Source of the DNA: Streptomyces malaysiense
GTDB taxonomy: Bacteria; Actinomycetota; Actinomycetes; Streptomycetales; Streptomycetaceae
NCBI RefSeq assembly: GCF_000980885.2
Contig: NZ_LBDA02000006.1
Span: 124,001-188,000, forward strand
DNA: 64,000 nucleotides
Reading direction: 5' to 3'
The notes under the pieces were generated by a model. It was not told the origin of the DNA, ran no database searches, and saw only the letters and a program-made list of their open reading frames with translations. Within the stretch, counting starts at the first letter, position 1, and each line of letters starts with the position of its first letter. This document shows positions 43,675 to 55,362 of the stretch, piece by piece. Position numbers and translations under genes: made by a program.

Positions 43675-44337
43675 CTACGCCCGCCACCGCGACCGGTGCG
43701 CCACGTACGCCAGCGTCCCCAGCAGCAGCCGGGCCGCGGGAGGGCGGGTCGCGGAGTCGAGGGCGGGCGGGCGCAGCCAGCGCACCGGGCCCCGGCCGCC
43801 CCGGTCGCAGGGCGGCGCGGTGATGTACGCACCCGGTCCGAGGCCGCGCAGATCAAGGGCGCGCGGGTCGTCCCAGCCCATGCGGTACAGCAGCCGGGGC
43901 AGCTCGGCCGCGGCGCCCGGTGCCACGAAGAAGTGGACCCGGCCCTCGGGGGTCACGGCCACCGGACCCAGCGGAAGCCCCATCCGCTCCAGCCGGACCA
44001 GGGCGCGCCGGCCGGCCGCCTCGGAGACCTCCACGACGTCGAAGGCACGCCCCACCGGCAGCAGCACCGAGGCGCCCGGGTACTCCGCCCACGCCTTGGC
44101 CACGTCGTCCAGGGTGGCCCCGGCCGGCACCTCGGGCGCGAAGTCGAGCGGATGCGCGCCCGGCTCCGGGCAGTTCTCGAACCCGCAGGAGCAGGCGCCC
44201 GCCGCGGCCCGCGCGCCGGGCACCACGTCCCAGCCCCACAGCCCGGTGAACTCGGCGACCGTGGTGCACTCCGCGGACCGGCCGCGTCGACGCGTGCCGG
44301 AGCGGATCTCGCGAATGCCGCCGATCGTGAAGCCCAT
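43675..44337 (-). CDS. Primase/polymerase-like (Prim-Pol type) protein
   Basis: A 220-residue protein resembling the N-terminal part of bifunctional DNA primase/polymerase proteins: FTGLWGWDVVPGA, a Cys-rich ACSCGFENCPEPGAHPLDF segment, ASVLLPVGRAFDVVEVS, and GLGPGAYITAPPCDRGG. The catalytic Asp pair of active Prim-Pols is not evident (FDVVEVSE where DxD is expected), so it may be inactive. No helicase partner. ATG 44337 has GGAGG 4 bases upstream. It lies convergent to ftsY and upstream, divergently, of nsdA. Function unknown. Confidence 0.75.
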   Translation of the reverse strand: MGFTIGGIREIRSGTRRRGRSAECTTVAEFTGLWGWDVVPGARAAAGACSCGFENCPEPGAHPLDFAPEVPAGATLDDVAKAWAEYPGASVLLPVGRAFDVVEVSEAAGRRALVRLERMGLPLGPVAVTPEGRVHFFVAPGAAAELPRLLYRMGWDDPRALDLRGLGPGAYITAPPCDRGGRGPVRWLRPPALDSATRPPAARLLLGTLAYVAHRSRWRA

Positions 44338-44841
44338 GCCCCCTCCAACGGGTCCAGCGCGCCGGTGGTTACGACACGGAACGAGACGGAAGCGGAACGT
44401 AACGCTACGTCTCCGGGCACCCCCGCCGTGACGGAACCACGGCGGCGCTTCGAAGCACGTCGGGTGGCGCACCGGGATTCACGCGCCCCTTTGTGCATCA
44501 CTCCGCCTGCTTCCGTTCGTCCTGTGTCAAGTGAATCGCGTGCGACGGACCGGGAGTTCATTCGAAGGGGTGGCGAATGGTGGCGTTTCTCTGATCCGCG
44601 TGGCTGAGCCGGTGATCACGACGTTACTGTGAGTGTGCGGAATCCTCCGGGCACATGCGCCGGTGGGTATGCCGGGGGCAACCCGGAAGTGACTCGGCGG
44701 TAACCCGGAACAGGGCTCGAGAACGGCTCGGTATCGCGTTCGAAGGCTGGGAACCGGGGGACGCCGGACCGTTCTTACCGGCATTCTGATAGGGCTTGGC
44801 GCACTCGGGCGGCAAGAGGTCTCAGGGATGGGGGCGTTCCA
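44338..44841. other. 500-base regulatory gap upstream of nsdA
   Basis: No gene visible. It is less GC-rich than the surroundings. It contains two copies of AACCCGGAA (44680-44688 and 44702-44710) whose starts are 22 bases apart, two helical turns, on the same face of the helix. No confident promoter could be fixed. Confidence 0.45.
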
Positions 44842-46317
44842 GTGGGCGGCAATGGCGGAAGCGGGACAAACGCTGACAAGCGCCCCAATGAGCTGCTCGG
44901 CTCGTGGTTCGTGCGCAGCGGATGGTCCAAGGGCGAGCTGGCCCGCCAGGTGAACCGCAGGGCCCGCCAGTTAGGGGCCAACCACATCTCCACCGACACC
45001 TCCCGGGTGCGCCGCTGGCTGGACGGCGAGAACCCGCGCGAACCGATCCCGCGCATCCTCTCGGAGCTGTTCTCCGAGCGCTTCGGCTGCGTGGTCTCCA
45101 TCGAGGACCTGGGCCTGCGCGCCGCCCGCCAGCCGACCGCCGCCTCCGGCGTCGACCTGCCCTGGACCGGTCCCCAGACCGTCGCCCAGCTCGGCGAGTT
45201 CTCCCGCAGCGACCTGATGCTCGCCCGGCGCGGCTTCCTCGGCACCTCCCTCGCGCTGTCCGCCGGCCCCTCCCTGATCGAGCCCATGCAGCGCTGGCTG
45301 GTGCCCACCCCCGGCGCCCCGGCCGCGTCCGCCCCCGAGTCCCCCCTCGACTCCCGCCGCCCCGGCCGGCTGTCCAAGCCGGAGCTGGAGCTGCTGGAGT
45401 CGACCACCCGGATGTTCCGCCAGTGGGACGCCCAGTGCGGCGGCGGACTGCGCCGCAAGGCCGTCGTCGGCCAGCTGCACGAGGTCACCGACCTGCTCCA
45501 GGAACCCCAGCCCGAGGCCACCACCCGCAAGCTCTTCAAGGTCGCCGCCGAGCTGGCCGAACTGGCCGGCTGGATGTCGTACGACGTCGGACTGCAGCCC
45601 ACCGCGCAGAAGTACTTCGTCCTCGCGCTGCACGCCGCCAAGGAGGCCGGGGACCGGCCGCTCGGCTCGTACATCCTCTCCAGCATGAGCCGCCAGATGA
45701 TCCACCTCGGCCGGCCCGACGACGCCCTGGAGCTGGTCCACCTGGCCCAGTACGGCAGCCGCGACTGCGCGGGACCGCGCACCCAGGCCATGCTGTATGC
45801 GATGGAGGCCCGCGCCTACGCCAACATGGGCCAGCCCGGCCGGACCAAGCGCGCGGTGCGCATGGCCGAGGACACCTTCTCCGAGGTGGACGAGTGGGAC
45901 GAGCCGGACCCGGACTGGATCCGCTTCTTCTCCGAGGCCGAGCTGTACGCGGAGAACTCCCACTCCTTCCGCGACCTCGCCTACAGCGCGGGCCGCAGCC
46001 CCGCCTACGCCTCCCTCGCCGAGCCGCTGATGCGGCGGGCGGTGGACCTGTTCGCCAAGGACGGCGAGCACCAGCGGTCGTACGCGCTCAACCTGATCGG
46101 CATGGCCACCGTGCACCTGCTCCAGGACGAACCCGAGGCCGGCGCGGAGTTCGCCTCCCGGGCGATGACCGTGGCCAAGAAGGTCCGCTCCGAGCGCGTG
46201 AACACCCGTATCCGAAAGACGGTCGGCACGGCCGTGCGGGACCACGCCGAACTCGGTGCCGTGATCGACCTCGCCGAACAGCTCGCCGTGGACCTCCCCG
46301 AGTCCGAGGCCGTCTGA
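44842..46317 (+). CDS. nsdA: Pleiotropic developmental regulator NsdA
   Basis: A 491-residue protein matching my memory of S. coelicolor NsdA (SCO5582), a negative regulator of sporulation and antibiotic production. It starts MGGNGGSGTNADKRPNELLG; residues ~20-75 resemble a helix-turn-helix (WSKGELARQVNRRARQLG, SRVRRWLDGENPREPIPRIL). The rest is TPR-like helices (AQKYFVLALHAAKEAGDRPLG, ALELVHLAQYGSRDCAGPRT). GTG 44842. Codon 44 (44971-44973) is TTA, read only by the bldA tRNA, so translation should be developmentally gated. Confidence 0.93.
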   Translation: MGGNGGSGTNADKRPNELLGSWFVRSGWSKGELARQVNRRARQLGANHISTDTSRVRRWLDGENPREPIPRILSELFSERFGCVVSIEDLGLRAARQPTAASGVDLPWTGPQTVAQLGEFSRSDLMLARRGFLGTSLALSAGPSLIEPMQRWLVPTPGAPAASAPESPLDSRRPGRLSKPELELLESTTRMFRQWDAQCGGGLRRKAVVGQLHEVTDLLQEPQPEATTRKLFKVAAELAELAGWMSYDVGLQPTAQKYFVLALHAAKEAGDRPLGSYILSSMSRQMIHLGRPDDALELVHLAQYGSRDCAGPRTQAMLYAMEARAYANMGQPGRTKRAVRMAEDTFSEVDEWDEPDPDWIRFFSEAELYAENSHSFRDLAYSAGRSPAYASLAEPLMRRAVDLFAKDGEHQRSYALNLIGMATVHLLQDEPEAGAEFASRAMTVAKKVRSERVNTRIRKTVGTAVRDHAELGAVIDLAEQLAVDLPESEAV

Positions 46318-46429
46318 CCCGGTCCCCGCCCCGGAACCCCGGCCGCGGCCGGACCTCCCGAACCGCCCGACTCGGCTCCCCCAACGCCAGGTCATCGAGA
46401 GGTCCGCGCCGCGGCCGGTTCATGCACGC

Positions 46430-46465
46430 GTAACACACAGGTCTTCTTCGTCACCCCGGTGAAAC
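46430..46465 (+). promoter_or_regulatory. GlnR box upstream of amtB
   Basis: GTAAC-n6-GTCTT (46430-46445), four bases, GTCAC-n6-GAAAC (46450-46465). The second half matches the actinobacterial GlnR consensus gTnAC-n6-GaAAC exactly. It precedes amtB-glnK-glnD, a known GlnR target operon. Confidence 0.8.
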
Positions 46466-46546
46466 AACGTGTGGCTTCCGTGGAAACGGTGCTACGTCAG
46501 TCTCTGGCGCATACCCGGCCCCCCACACCACCCACCGGACCGCTGA

Positions 46547-48313
<1,767 letters not shown>

Positions 48314-48359
48314 GAATCAGACCTGGAACACCGGAACGGAACGGAACGGGAGTCGCTGG

Positions 48360-50819
48360 GTGACGGGAACGGATGAGCGGACATCGGCCGAGAGCCCGGA
48401 ACCCGGCGGCTACGCGGCGGCCCGGCTGCGCCTCCTCACCGAGGGGGCGCGGACCGGGCCGCCGCGCCGCGCCGCCCTCGCCGAACTGACCGACGACTGG
48501 CTCGCCGGACTCCTCACCGCCGCGGCCGGCAAGCCGCAGGGCATCTCCCTCGTCGCCGTCGGCGGCTACGGCCGCGGTGAGCTGTCCCCGCGCAGCGACC
48601 TGGACCTCCTGCTGCTGCACGACGGCTCCGACCCCGCCGCGGTCGCCGCCCTCGCCGACCGCCTCTGGTACCCCGTCTGGGACCTCGGCCTCGACCTCGA
48701 CCACTCCGTACGCACCCTCTCCGAGGCCCGGAAGACGGCCGGCGAGGACCTCAAGGTCCAGCTCGGCCTGCTGGACGCCCGCCACCTCGCCGGCGACCTC
48801 GCGCTGACCGCCGGACTGCGCACCGCCGTCCTCGCCGACTGGCGCAACCAGGCGCCCAAGCGGCTGCCCGAACTGAGGGAACTGTGCGACGAACGCGCCG
48901 AACGCCAGGGCGAGCTGCGGTTCCTCCTGGAACCCGACCTCAAGGAGGCCCGCGGCGGCCTGCGTGACGCCACCGCGCTGCGCGCCGTCGCCGCCTCCTG
49001 GCTCGCCGACGCCCCCCGCGAGGGCCTGGCCGAGGCCCGCCGCGCCCTGCTCGACGTGCGCGACGCCCTCCATCTGAGCACCGGCCGCGCCACCGACCGC
49101 CTCGCCCTCCAGGAGCAGGACCAGGTAGCGGCCGAACTGGGCCTCCTCGACGCCGACGCCCTGCTCCGGCAGGTCTACGAGGCGGCCCGCGTCATCTCCT
49201 ACGCCGGCGACGTCACCTGGCGCGAGGTGGGCCGGGTGCTGCGCTCGCGGGCCGTACGCCCGCGGCTGCGCGCCATGCTGGGCGGCGGGAAGCAGCTCGC
49301 CGAGCGGTCCCCGCTCGCCGAGGGCGTGGTCGAACAGGACGGCGAGGTGGTACTCGCCCGCGCCGCCCGCCCCGAGCGCGACCCCGTCCTCCCGCTGCGC
49401 GCCGCGGCCGCCGCCGCCCAGGCGGGCCTCCCGCTCTCCCCGTACGCCGTACGACGCCTGGCCGCGGCCGCCCGCCCCCTGCCCACGCCCTGGCCCGCCG
49501 AGGCCCGCGAGCAGCTGGTCACCCTGCTCGGCTCCGGCCGCCCCACCGTCGAGGTCTGGGAGGCCCTGGAGGCCGAGGGACTGATCAGCAGGCTGCTCCC
49601 GGACTGGGAACGGGTCCGCTGCCGCCCCCAGCGCAACGCCGTCCACGTCTGGACCGTCGACCGCCATCTGATCGAGACGGCCGTCCGCGCCGCCGCCCTC
49701 ACCCGGCACGTCCACCGCCCCGACCTCCTCCTCGTCGCCGCGCTGCTGCACGACATCGGCAAGGGCTGGCCCGGCGACCACTCGGTGGCCGGCGAGATCA
49801 TCGCCAAGGACGTCGCCACCCGCATCGGCTTCGACCCCGAGGACGCCGCCGTCCTGTCGACGCTGGTCCGCCACCACCTCCTGCTGATCGACACGGCCAC
49901 CCGCCGCGACCTGGACGACCCCGCCACCGTCCGCTCCGTCGCCGACGCCGTCGGCACCGAGGGCACCCTGGAACTCCTGCACGCCCTCACCGAGGCCGAC
50001 GCCCTCGCCACCGGCCCCGCCGCCTGGTCCTCCTGGCGCGGCTCGCTCGTCGCCGACCTGGTCCGCCGCGTCGGGGCCCTGCTCGCCGGCGACCTCCCGG
50101 ACGAGCCCGCGCCGACCGCGCCCACCGCCGAGCAGGAACGCCTGGCCGTCGAGGCGTTCCGCACCGGCGGACCGGTCCTCGCCCTGCGGGCCCGCAGCGA
50201 GCCGGTGCCCGCCGAGGAACCGCCCGGCGCGCCCGAGCCGCTCGGCGTCGAGCTGCTCATCGCCGTACCCGACCAGACCGCCGTGCTGCCCGCCGTCGCC
50301 GGTGTCCTCGCCGTGCACCGGCTCACCGTCCGCACCGCCGAGCTGCGCACCCTGCGGCTGCCGGGGTACGTCGGCGGCGGCGACGGATCGGTGCTGCTGC
50401 TCGACTGGCGGGTCGCCGCCGAGTACGGCTCGCTGCCCGAGGCCGCGCGGCTGCGCGCCGACCTGGTCCGCGCCCTGGACGGCTCCCTCGACATCGCCGG
50501 CCGCCTCGCCGAGCGCGACGCCGCCTACCCGAGGCGCCGCGGCCTGCTCGCCCCGCCGCCGCGGGTGACGGTGGCCCCGGCCGCCTCCCACCACGCCACC
50601 GTCATCGAGGTCCGTGCCCAGGACGCCCCCGGCCTGCTGCACCGCATCGGCATGGCCCTGGAGAAGGCGGGTGTCCGGGTCCGCAGCATGCACGTCTCGA
50701 CACTGGGCGCCAACGCGGTCGACGCCTTCTACGTGACGACGGGCGCGGGCGAGGCGCTGCCCGAGCGGGACGCGGGGTCGGTGGCGAGGGTGCTGGAGGA
50801 GACGCTGCGGGCGCCGTGA
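48360..50819 (+). CDS. glnD: PII uridylyl/adenylyl-transferase and hydrolase GlnD
   Basis: An 819-residue bifunctional nitrogen sensor that modifies and demodifies GlnK; in Streptomyces the modification is adenylylation. The nucleotidyltransferase motif GGYGRGELSPRSDLD starts near residue 68, the HD phosphohydrolase motif LLHDIGKG near 463, and the C-terminal glutamine-sensing ACT domains follow (ELLIAVPDQTAVL, IEVRAQDAPGLLHRIGMALE). GTG 48360 with GGGAG upstream. Third gene of the GlnR operon. Confidence 0.95.
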   Translation: MTGTDERTSAESPEPGGYAAARLRLLTEGARTGPPRRAALAELTDDWLAGLLTAAAGKPQGISLVAVGGYGRGELSPRSDLDLLLLHDGSDPAAVAALADRLWYPVWDLGLDLDHSVRTLSEARKTAGEDLKVQLGLLDARHLAGDLALTAGLRTAVLADWRNQAPKRLPELRELCDERAERQGELRFLLEPDLKEARGGLRDATALRAVAASWLADAPREGLAEARRALLDVRDALHLSTGRATDRLALQEQDQVAAELGLLDADALLRQVYEAARVISYAGDVTWREVGRVLRSRAVRPRLRAMLGGGKQLAERSPLAEGVVEQDGEVVLARAARPERDPVLPLRAAAAAAQAGLPLSPYAVRRLAAAARPLPTPWPAEAREQLVTLLGSGRPTVEVWEALEAEGLISRLLPDWERVRCRPQRNAVHVWTVDRHLIETAVRAAALTRHVHRPDLLLVAALLHDIGKGWPGDHSVAGEIIAKDVATRIGFDPEDAAVLSTLVRHHLLLIDTATRRDLDDPATVRSVADAVGTEGTLELLHALTEADALATGPAAWSSWRGSLVADLVRRVGALLAGDLPDEPAPTAPTAEQERLAVEAFRTGGPVLALRARSEPVPAEEPPGAPEPLGVELLIAVPDQTAVLPAVAGVLAVHRLTVRTAELRTLRLPGYVGGGDGSVLLLDWRVAAEYGSLPEAARLRADLVRALDGSLDIAGRLAERDAAYPRRRGLLAPPPRVTVAPAASHHATVIEVRAQDAPGLLHRIGMALEKAGVRVRSMHVSTLGANAVDAFYVTTGAGEALPERDAGSVARVLEETLRAP

Positions 50820-50916
50820 CGGACGCCGAATGCGACGGGCGGGGACTGATGACCTGCCGGGCCGGATACCCTGGAGGGCAGCCCAGACCCCTCCGACCCC
50901 GAGGACCGACGCCACC

Positions 50917-52467
50917 GTGTTCGATACCCTCTCCGACCGCCTCAGCGCGACTTTCAAAAACCTCCGCGGCAAGGGCCGGTTGTCCGAGGCGGACATCGAC
51001 GCCACGGCACGCGAGATCCGCATCGCGCTCCTCGAAGCGGACGTGGCCCTTCCTGTCGTCCGCACGTTCATCAAGAACGTCAAGGAACGTGCCCTCGGCG
51101 CCGAGGTCTCCAAGGCGCTGAACCCGGCGCAGCAGGTTCTGAAGGTCGTCAACGACGAGCTCGTCACCATCCTCGGTGGCGAGACCCGCCGGCTGCGCTT
51201 CGCCAAGCAGCCGCCCACCGTGATCATGCTCGCGGGTCTCCAGGGCGCCGGTAAGACCACCCTCGCGGGCAAGCTCGGCCGCTGGCTCAAGGAGCAGGGG
51301 CACTCCCCGCTGCTCGTCGCCTGCGACCTCCAGCGGCCCAACGCGGTCAACCAGCTCAGCGTCGTCGCGGAGCGCGCGGGCGTCGCCGTGTACGCGCCGG
51401 AGCCGGGCAACGGCGTCGGCGACCCGGTCAAGGTGGCCACGGACTCCATCGAGTTCGCGAAGTCCAAGGTCCACGACATCGTGATCGTGGACACCGCCGG
51501 CCGCCTCGGCATCGACCAGGAGATGATGCGGCAGGCGGCGGACATCCGCGACGCCGTCTCCCCGGACGAGATCCTCTTCGTCGTCGACGCGATGATCGGC
51601 CAGGACGCCGTCAACACGGCCGAGGCGTTCCGCGACGGCGTCGGCTTCGACGGTGTCGTCCTGTCCAAGCTGGACGGTGACGCCCGCGGTGGTGCCGCGC
51701 TGTCCATCCGGCAGATCACCGGCAAGCCGATCATGTTCGCGTCGAACGGCGAGAAGCTGGACGACTTCGACGCGTTCCACCCGGACCGGATGGCCTCCCG
51801 CATCCTCGACATGGGTGACCTGCTCACCCTGATCGAGCAGGCGGAGAAGACCTTCAGCCAGGAAGAGGCCGCCAAGATGGCCTCGAAGCTGGCGTCCAAG
51901 AAGGGCCAGGACTTCACCCTGGACGACTTCCTGTCCCAGATGGAACAGGTCAGGAAGATGGGCTCGATCTCCAAGCTGCTCGGCATGCTGCCGGGCATGG
52001 GGCAGATCAAGGACCAGATCCAGAACATCGACGAGCGCGACGTCGACCGCACCGCCGCGATCATCAAGTCGATGACCCCGGGCGAGCGCCAGGACCCGAC
52101 GATCATCAACGGCTCCCGCCGCGCCCGTATCGCCAAGGGTTCCGGCGTCGAGGTCAGCGCCGTGAAGGGCCTGGTCGAGCGGTTCTTCGAGGCCCGCAAG
52201 ATGATGTCCCGGATGGCCCAGGGCGGCGGCATGCCGGGCATGCCGGGCCTCCCGGGCATGGGCGGCGGCCCCGGCCGGCAGAAGAAGCAGCAGAAGAAGG
52301 CCAAGGGCAAGCAGCGCTCCGGCAACCCGATGAAGCGCAAGCAGCAGGAGCTGGAGGAGGCCCAGCGGCGCGAGGCCGCGGCCCAGGGCGGCAACGCCTT
52401 CCAGCTGCCCCAGCAGGGCGCCGAGGAGTTCGAGCTGCCGGACGAGTTCAAGAAGTTCATGGGCTGA
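50917..52467 (+). CDS. ffh: Signal recognition particle protein Ffh
   Basis: A 516-residue SRP54 GTPase binding signal peptides and SRP RNA. N domain first, then G1 GLQGAGKTTLAGKLG (~105), DTAGRLGID, and SKLDGDARGG; the M domain (from ~300) contains IGSIS-like MGSISKLLGMLPGM and the SRP-RNA-binding SRRARIAKGSG. The tail is Gly/Met then Lys/Gln-rich (~445-516). GTG 50917 has GAGGA 11 bases upstream. Terminated by a strong hairpin. Confidence 0.97.
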   Translation: MFDTLSDRLSATFKNLRGKGRLSEADIDATAREIRIALLEADVALPVVRTFIKNVKERALGAEVSKALNPAQQVLKVVNDELVTILGGETRRLRFAKQPPTVIMLAGLQGAGKTTLAGKLGRWLKEQGHSPLLVACDLQRPNAVNQLSVVAERAGVAVYAPEPGNGVGDPVKVATDSIEFAKSKVHDIVIVDTAGRLGIDQEMMRQAADIRDAVSPDEILFVVDAMIGQDAVNTAEAFRDGVGFDGVVLSKLDGDARGGAALSIRQITGKPIMFASNGEKLDDFDAFHPDRMASRILDMGDLLTLIEQAEKTFSQEEAAKMASKLASKKGQDFTLDDFLSQMEQVRKMGSISKLLGMLPGMGQIKDQIQNIDERDVDRTAAIIKSMTPGERQDPTIINGSRRARIAKGSGVEVSAVKGLVERFFEARKMMSRMAQGGGMPGMPGLPGMGGGPGRQKKQQKKAKGKQRSGNPMKRKQQELEEAQRREAAAQGGNAFQLPQQGAEEFELPDEFKKFMG

Positions 52468-52490
52468 CGGTCGTGGACGGTCGTACGGCC

Positions 52491-52526
52491 TGAAGGGCGC
52501 CTCCTCCTGCGAGGGGGCGCCCTTCA
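52491..52526 (+). terminator. Terminator after ffh
   Basis: A 16-bp stem with one T-G wobble (52491-52506 with 52511-52526) and a CTGC loop, 24 bases after ffh. Confidence 0.85.
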
Positions 52527-52565
52527 TCATGTGCCGTGTTCCGATATCTGCCTTAACGTCCCTAT

Positions 52566-54509
52566 ATGAGCAACGCGCCGCCCCCGCGCAAGGACCCGGA
52601 GCAGCCGTGGCGCGCCGAGGGCACCCCCGAAACGCCCCGGCGGTCCGGTGGGGGAGGGCTTCGGGGCGGCAAGTGGTGGGGGCTCCTCGTCACCGCGGTG
52701 ATCGTCTTCCTGCTGGCCTATCTCGGCCTGAACTACCTCGGCCAGGCGAATCAGCCGACGATCTCCTACACCGAGTTCAGCCGGCAGGTATCCGAGGGCA
52801 ATGTCGCCACGATCTACTCCAAGGGCGACGCGATCCAGGGCCGGCTGAAGACCTCCCGGAGCAACCCCGAGGGCGGCGGCCGGTACACCCGGTTCAAGAC
52901 ACAGCGCCCCGCTTTCGCGGACGACCGGCTGTGGCAGAACCTGAGCAGCCACGGCGTCACGGTGACCGCTCGCCCGGTGGTGCAGGAGCGCAGCTTCGTC
53001 TCCAACCTGCTGCTCTCCCTGATCCCGATCCTCGTCCTGGTCGCGGTGTGGGTGTTCTTCGCCCGTCGGTTCGGCGGCTCGCTGCCCGGCGCGGGCGGTC
53101 TGTTCGGCCGCCGGGCGCCGCCCAAGCCGGTGGGGCCCGAGCCGGACACCCGGCGCACCACGTTCGCGGACGTGGCGGGGATCGACGAGGTCAAGGGCGA
53201 ACTGGACGACGTGGTCGACTTCCTGGAGCACCCCGACGCCTACCGCAGGATGGGCGCGAAACTGCCCCGGGGCGTGCTCCTCGCGGGCCCGCCCGGAACC
53301 GGGAAGACACTGCTCGCTCGGGCGGTCGCGGGCGAGGCCGGGGTGCCGTTCTTCTCGGCCTCGGCGTCGGAGTTCATCGAGATGATCGTCGGCGTCGGCG
53401 CGTCCCGGGTGCGCGAGCTGTTCGCGGAGGCCCGCAAGGTGGCCCCGTCGATCATCTTCATCGACGAGATCGACACCATCGGCCGGGCGCGCGGCGGCAG
53501 TACGGCCATGAGCGGGCACGACGAGCGTGAGCAGACGCTCAACCAGATCCTCACCGAGATGGACGGCTTCTCGGGCTCGGAGGGCGTGATCGTCATCGCG
53601 GCCACCAACCGCGCCGACATCCTGGACCAGGCGCTGACCCGCCCCGGCCGCTTCGACCGGGTGGTCACGGTGGCCCCGCCGGACCGCGCGGGCCGCGAGG
53701 CGATCCTGCTGATCCACACCCGGGACGTGCCGCTGGAGCCGGACGTCGACCTGGCCCGGATGGCGCGCGCGACCCCCGGCATGACGGGCGCCGACCTGGC
53801 CAACCTCGCCAATGAGGCCGCGCTGCTCGCGGTCAAGCGCAAGCAGGAGCGGGTGACCGCCGCGGATCTCTCCGAGGCGCTGGAGAAGGTCCAGCTGGGT
53901 GCCGAGCGGACCCTGGTGATGCCGGAGGAGGACCGGCGGCGTACCGCCTACCACGAGAGCGGCCACGCGCTGCTGGGCATGCTCCAGCCGGGCGCGGACC
54001 CCGTTCGCAAGATCACCATCGTGCCGCGCGGCCGGGCGCTCGGGGTGACCATGTCCACGCCCGAGGTGGAGCGGTACGCCCATTCGGAGGAGTATCTGCG
54101 CGGTCGGATCATCGGTGCGCTGGGTGGCATGGCCGCGGAGGAGGTCGTCTACGGCGTGGTCACCACGGGCGCGGAGAGCGACCTCGAACAGGTGACGAAC
54201 ATCGCCCGCGCGATGGTGGCCCGCTGGGGCATGAGCGAGCGGGTCGGCCGGCTGTCCGCGCTGCCCAGCGACGCCCAGCAGGCCTACGGGCTCGCCGCCG
54301 CCCCCGGGACGCTCGACGTGATCGACACCGAGATGCGGCGGATCGTGGACGAGTGCTACGACGAGGCGCGGCGCAAACTCCGGGACCACCGGGGTCAGCT
54401 GGACGCGCTGGCGCGGGCGCTGCTGGAGCACGAGACGCTGGAGGAGGCGGACGCCTACCGGATCGCCGGGATCACACGGCTGGTCAAGGACCCCGAGGAG
54501 CCGCGCTGA
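52566..54509 (+). CDS. ftsH: ATP-dependent zinc metalloprotease FtsH
   Basis: A 647-residue membrane AAA+ protease degrading membrane and regulatory proteins. Two transmembrane helices (~38-58 and ~146-166) flank a small outer domain. The AAA module has Walker A GPPGTGKT (~240), Walker B IIFIDEID and the [22 protein letters not shown]. The zinc site is HESGH (~463) with Asp in ESDLEQVTN. It lacks the long acidic tail of some FtsH proteins. ATG 52566 without Shine-Dalgarno; possibly leaderless. Streptomyces carry additional ftsH copies. Confidence 0.94.
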   Translation: MSNAPPPRKDPEQPWRAEGTPETPRRSGGGGLRGGKWWGLLVTAVIVFLLAYLGLNYLGQANQPTISYTEFSRQVSEGNVATIYSKGDAIQGRLKTSRSNPEGGGRYTRFKTQRPAFADDRLWQNLSSHGVTVTARPVVQERSFVSNLLLSLIPILVLVAVWVFFARRFGGSLPGAGGLFGRRAPPKPVGPEPDTRRTTFADVAGIDEVKGELDDVVDFLEHPDAYRRMGAKLPRGVLLAGPPGTGKTLLARAVAGEAGVPFFSASASEFIEMIVGVGASRVRELFAEARKVAPSIIFIDEIDTIGRARGGSTAMSGHDEREQTLNQILTEMDGFSGSEGVIVIAATNRADILDQALTRPGRFDRVVTVAPPDRAGREAILLIHTRDVPLEPDVDLARMARATPGMTGADLANLANEAALLAVKRKQERVTAADLSEALEKVQLGAERTLVMPEEDRRRTAYHESGHALLGMLQPGADPVRKITIVPRGRALGVTMSTPEVERYAHSEEYLRGRIIGALGGMAAEEVVYGVVTTGAESDLEQVTNIARAMVARWGMSERVGRLSALPSDAQQAYGLAAAPGTLDVIDTEMRRIVDECYDEARRKLRDHRGQLDALARALLEHETLEEADAYRIAGITRLVKDPEEPR

Positions 54510-54522
54510 CCGCGCCGCACGC

Positions 54523-55362
54523 TCACGGGACGCGGGCGATCAGGTAGCGGAGGACATTGGGCATCCAGACGGTGCCGTCGGCGCGGCGGTACGGGTGCAG
54601 GGCCTCCGCCAGTTCCTTGTCGACCTGCTCGGCGTCGGTCGCCGCGATCGCCGCGTCGAAGAGCCCGGTGGACAGCAGTCCCCGCACCGCGCTCCCCGGG
54701 TCGGCGTACCCGAACGGGCAGGAGACCCGCCCCGAGCCGTCCGGGCGCAGCCCCGCCCGCTGGGCGGCCTCCTCCAGGTCGTCCCGCCGGGCCGGCCGCC
54801 AGCCGCCGTTGCTGCGCAAAGGATCAGCCAGTTTCGCCGCGACCCGCAGCACGGTGGAGGTGGCGCAACGTTCCTGCGGGCCCCAGCCGGCGAGCACCAC
54901 GGCGGCACCGGGCGCGGCGTACGGAAGAGCCTCCGTGAGCAGGGCGGCGAGCGCCTGGGGGTCGCCCGAGGGGCAGCGGACGGGGTCGAGCGCGGTGATC
55001 AGGCCGTACGGCGCGGCGCTCCGGGCGGCCACCGGTGAGCCGCGCAGGAGCTCCGCGCGCGGGCTGCCGCCGTCGGGCGGCAGCAGCCGTTCGCGGGCGA
55101 GGGCCAGCAGGCAGGGGGAGGGGTCGACGCCGGTGACGGCGGCGCCGCGGGCGGCCGCGAGGAGGAGGGCGAGGCCGGAGCCGCAGCGCAGGCCGAGCAG
55201 GCGGGTGTCCGGGCCCACGTCGAGCCGTTCGTACACGGCCTCGTGGAGCGGGACGAGCACGCGTTCCTGGATCTCGGCCCAGTCCCGCGCACGTGCCTCC
55301 GCGTCCTCGTGGGCCGTGGGATCCACGTGCGGCGGATGCTGCCGTACGAGCGAGGCTGTCAT
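54523..55362 (-). CDS. SAM-dependent methyltransferase
   Basis: A 279-residue class I methyltransferase. Motif I is seen as LLGLRCGSGLALLLAAARG, with the acidic residue of VTGVDPSP after it, then GLITALDPV and AAVVLAGWGPQERCATS. Note Leu-Arg-Cys where many enzymes have DVGCG, so SAM contacts may be altered. The substrate is unknown. The N-terminal ~45 residues are helical. ATG 55362 is preceded by GGGAG at 9 bases on the minus strand. It converges on ftsH with 13 bases between. Confidence 0.82.
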   Translation of the reverse strand: MTASLVRQHPPHVDPTAHEDAEARARDWAEIQERVLVPLHEAVYERLDVGPDTRLLGLRCGSGLALLLAAARGAAVTGVDPSPCLLALARERLLPPDGGSPRAELLRGSPVAARSAAPYGLITALDPVRCPSGDPQALAALLTEALPYAAPGAAVVLAGWGPQERCATSTVLRVAAKLADPLRSNGGWRPARRDDLEEAAQRAGLRPDGSGRVSCPFGYADPGSAVRGLLSTGLFDAAIAATDAEQVDKELAEALHPYRRADGTVWMPNVLRYLIARVP

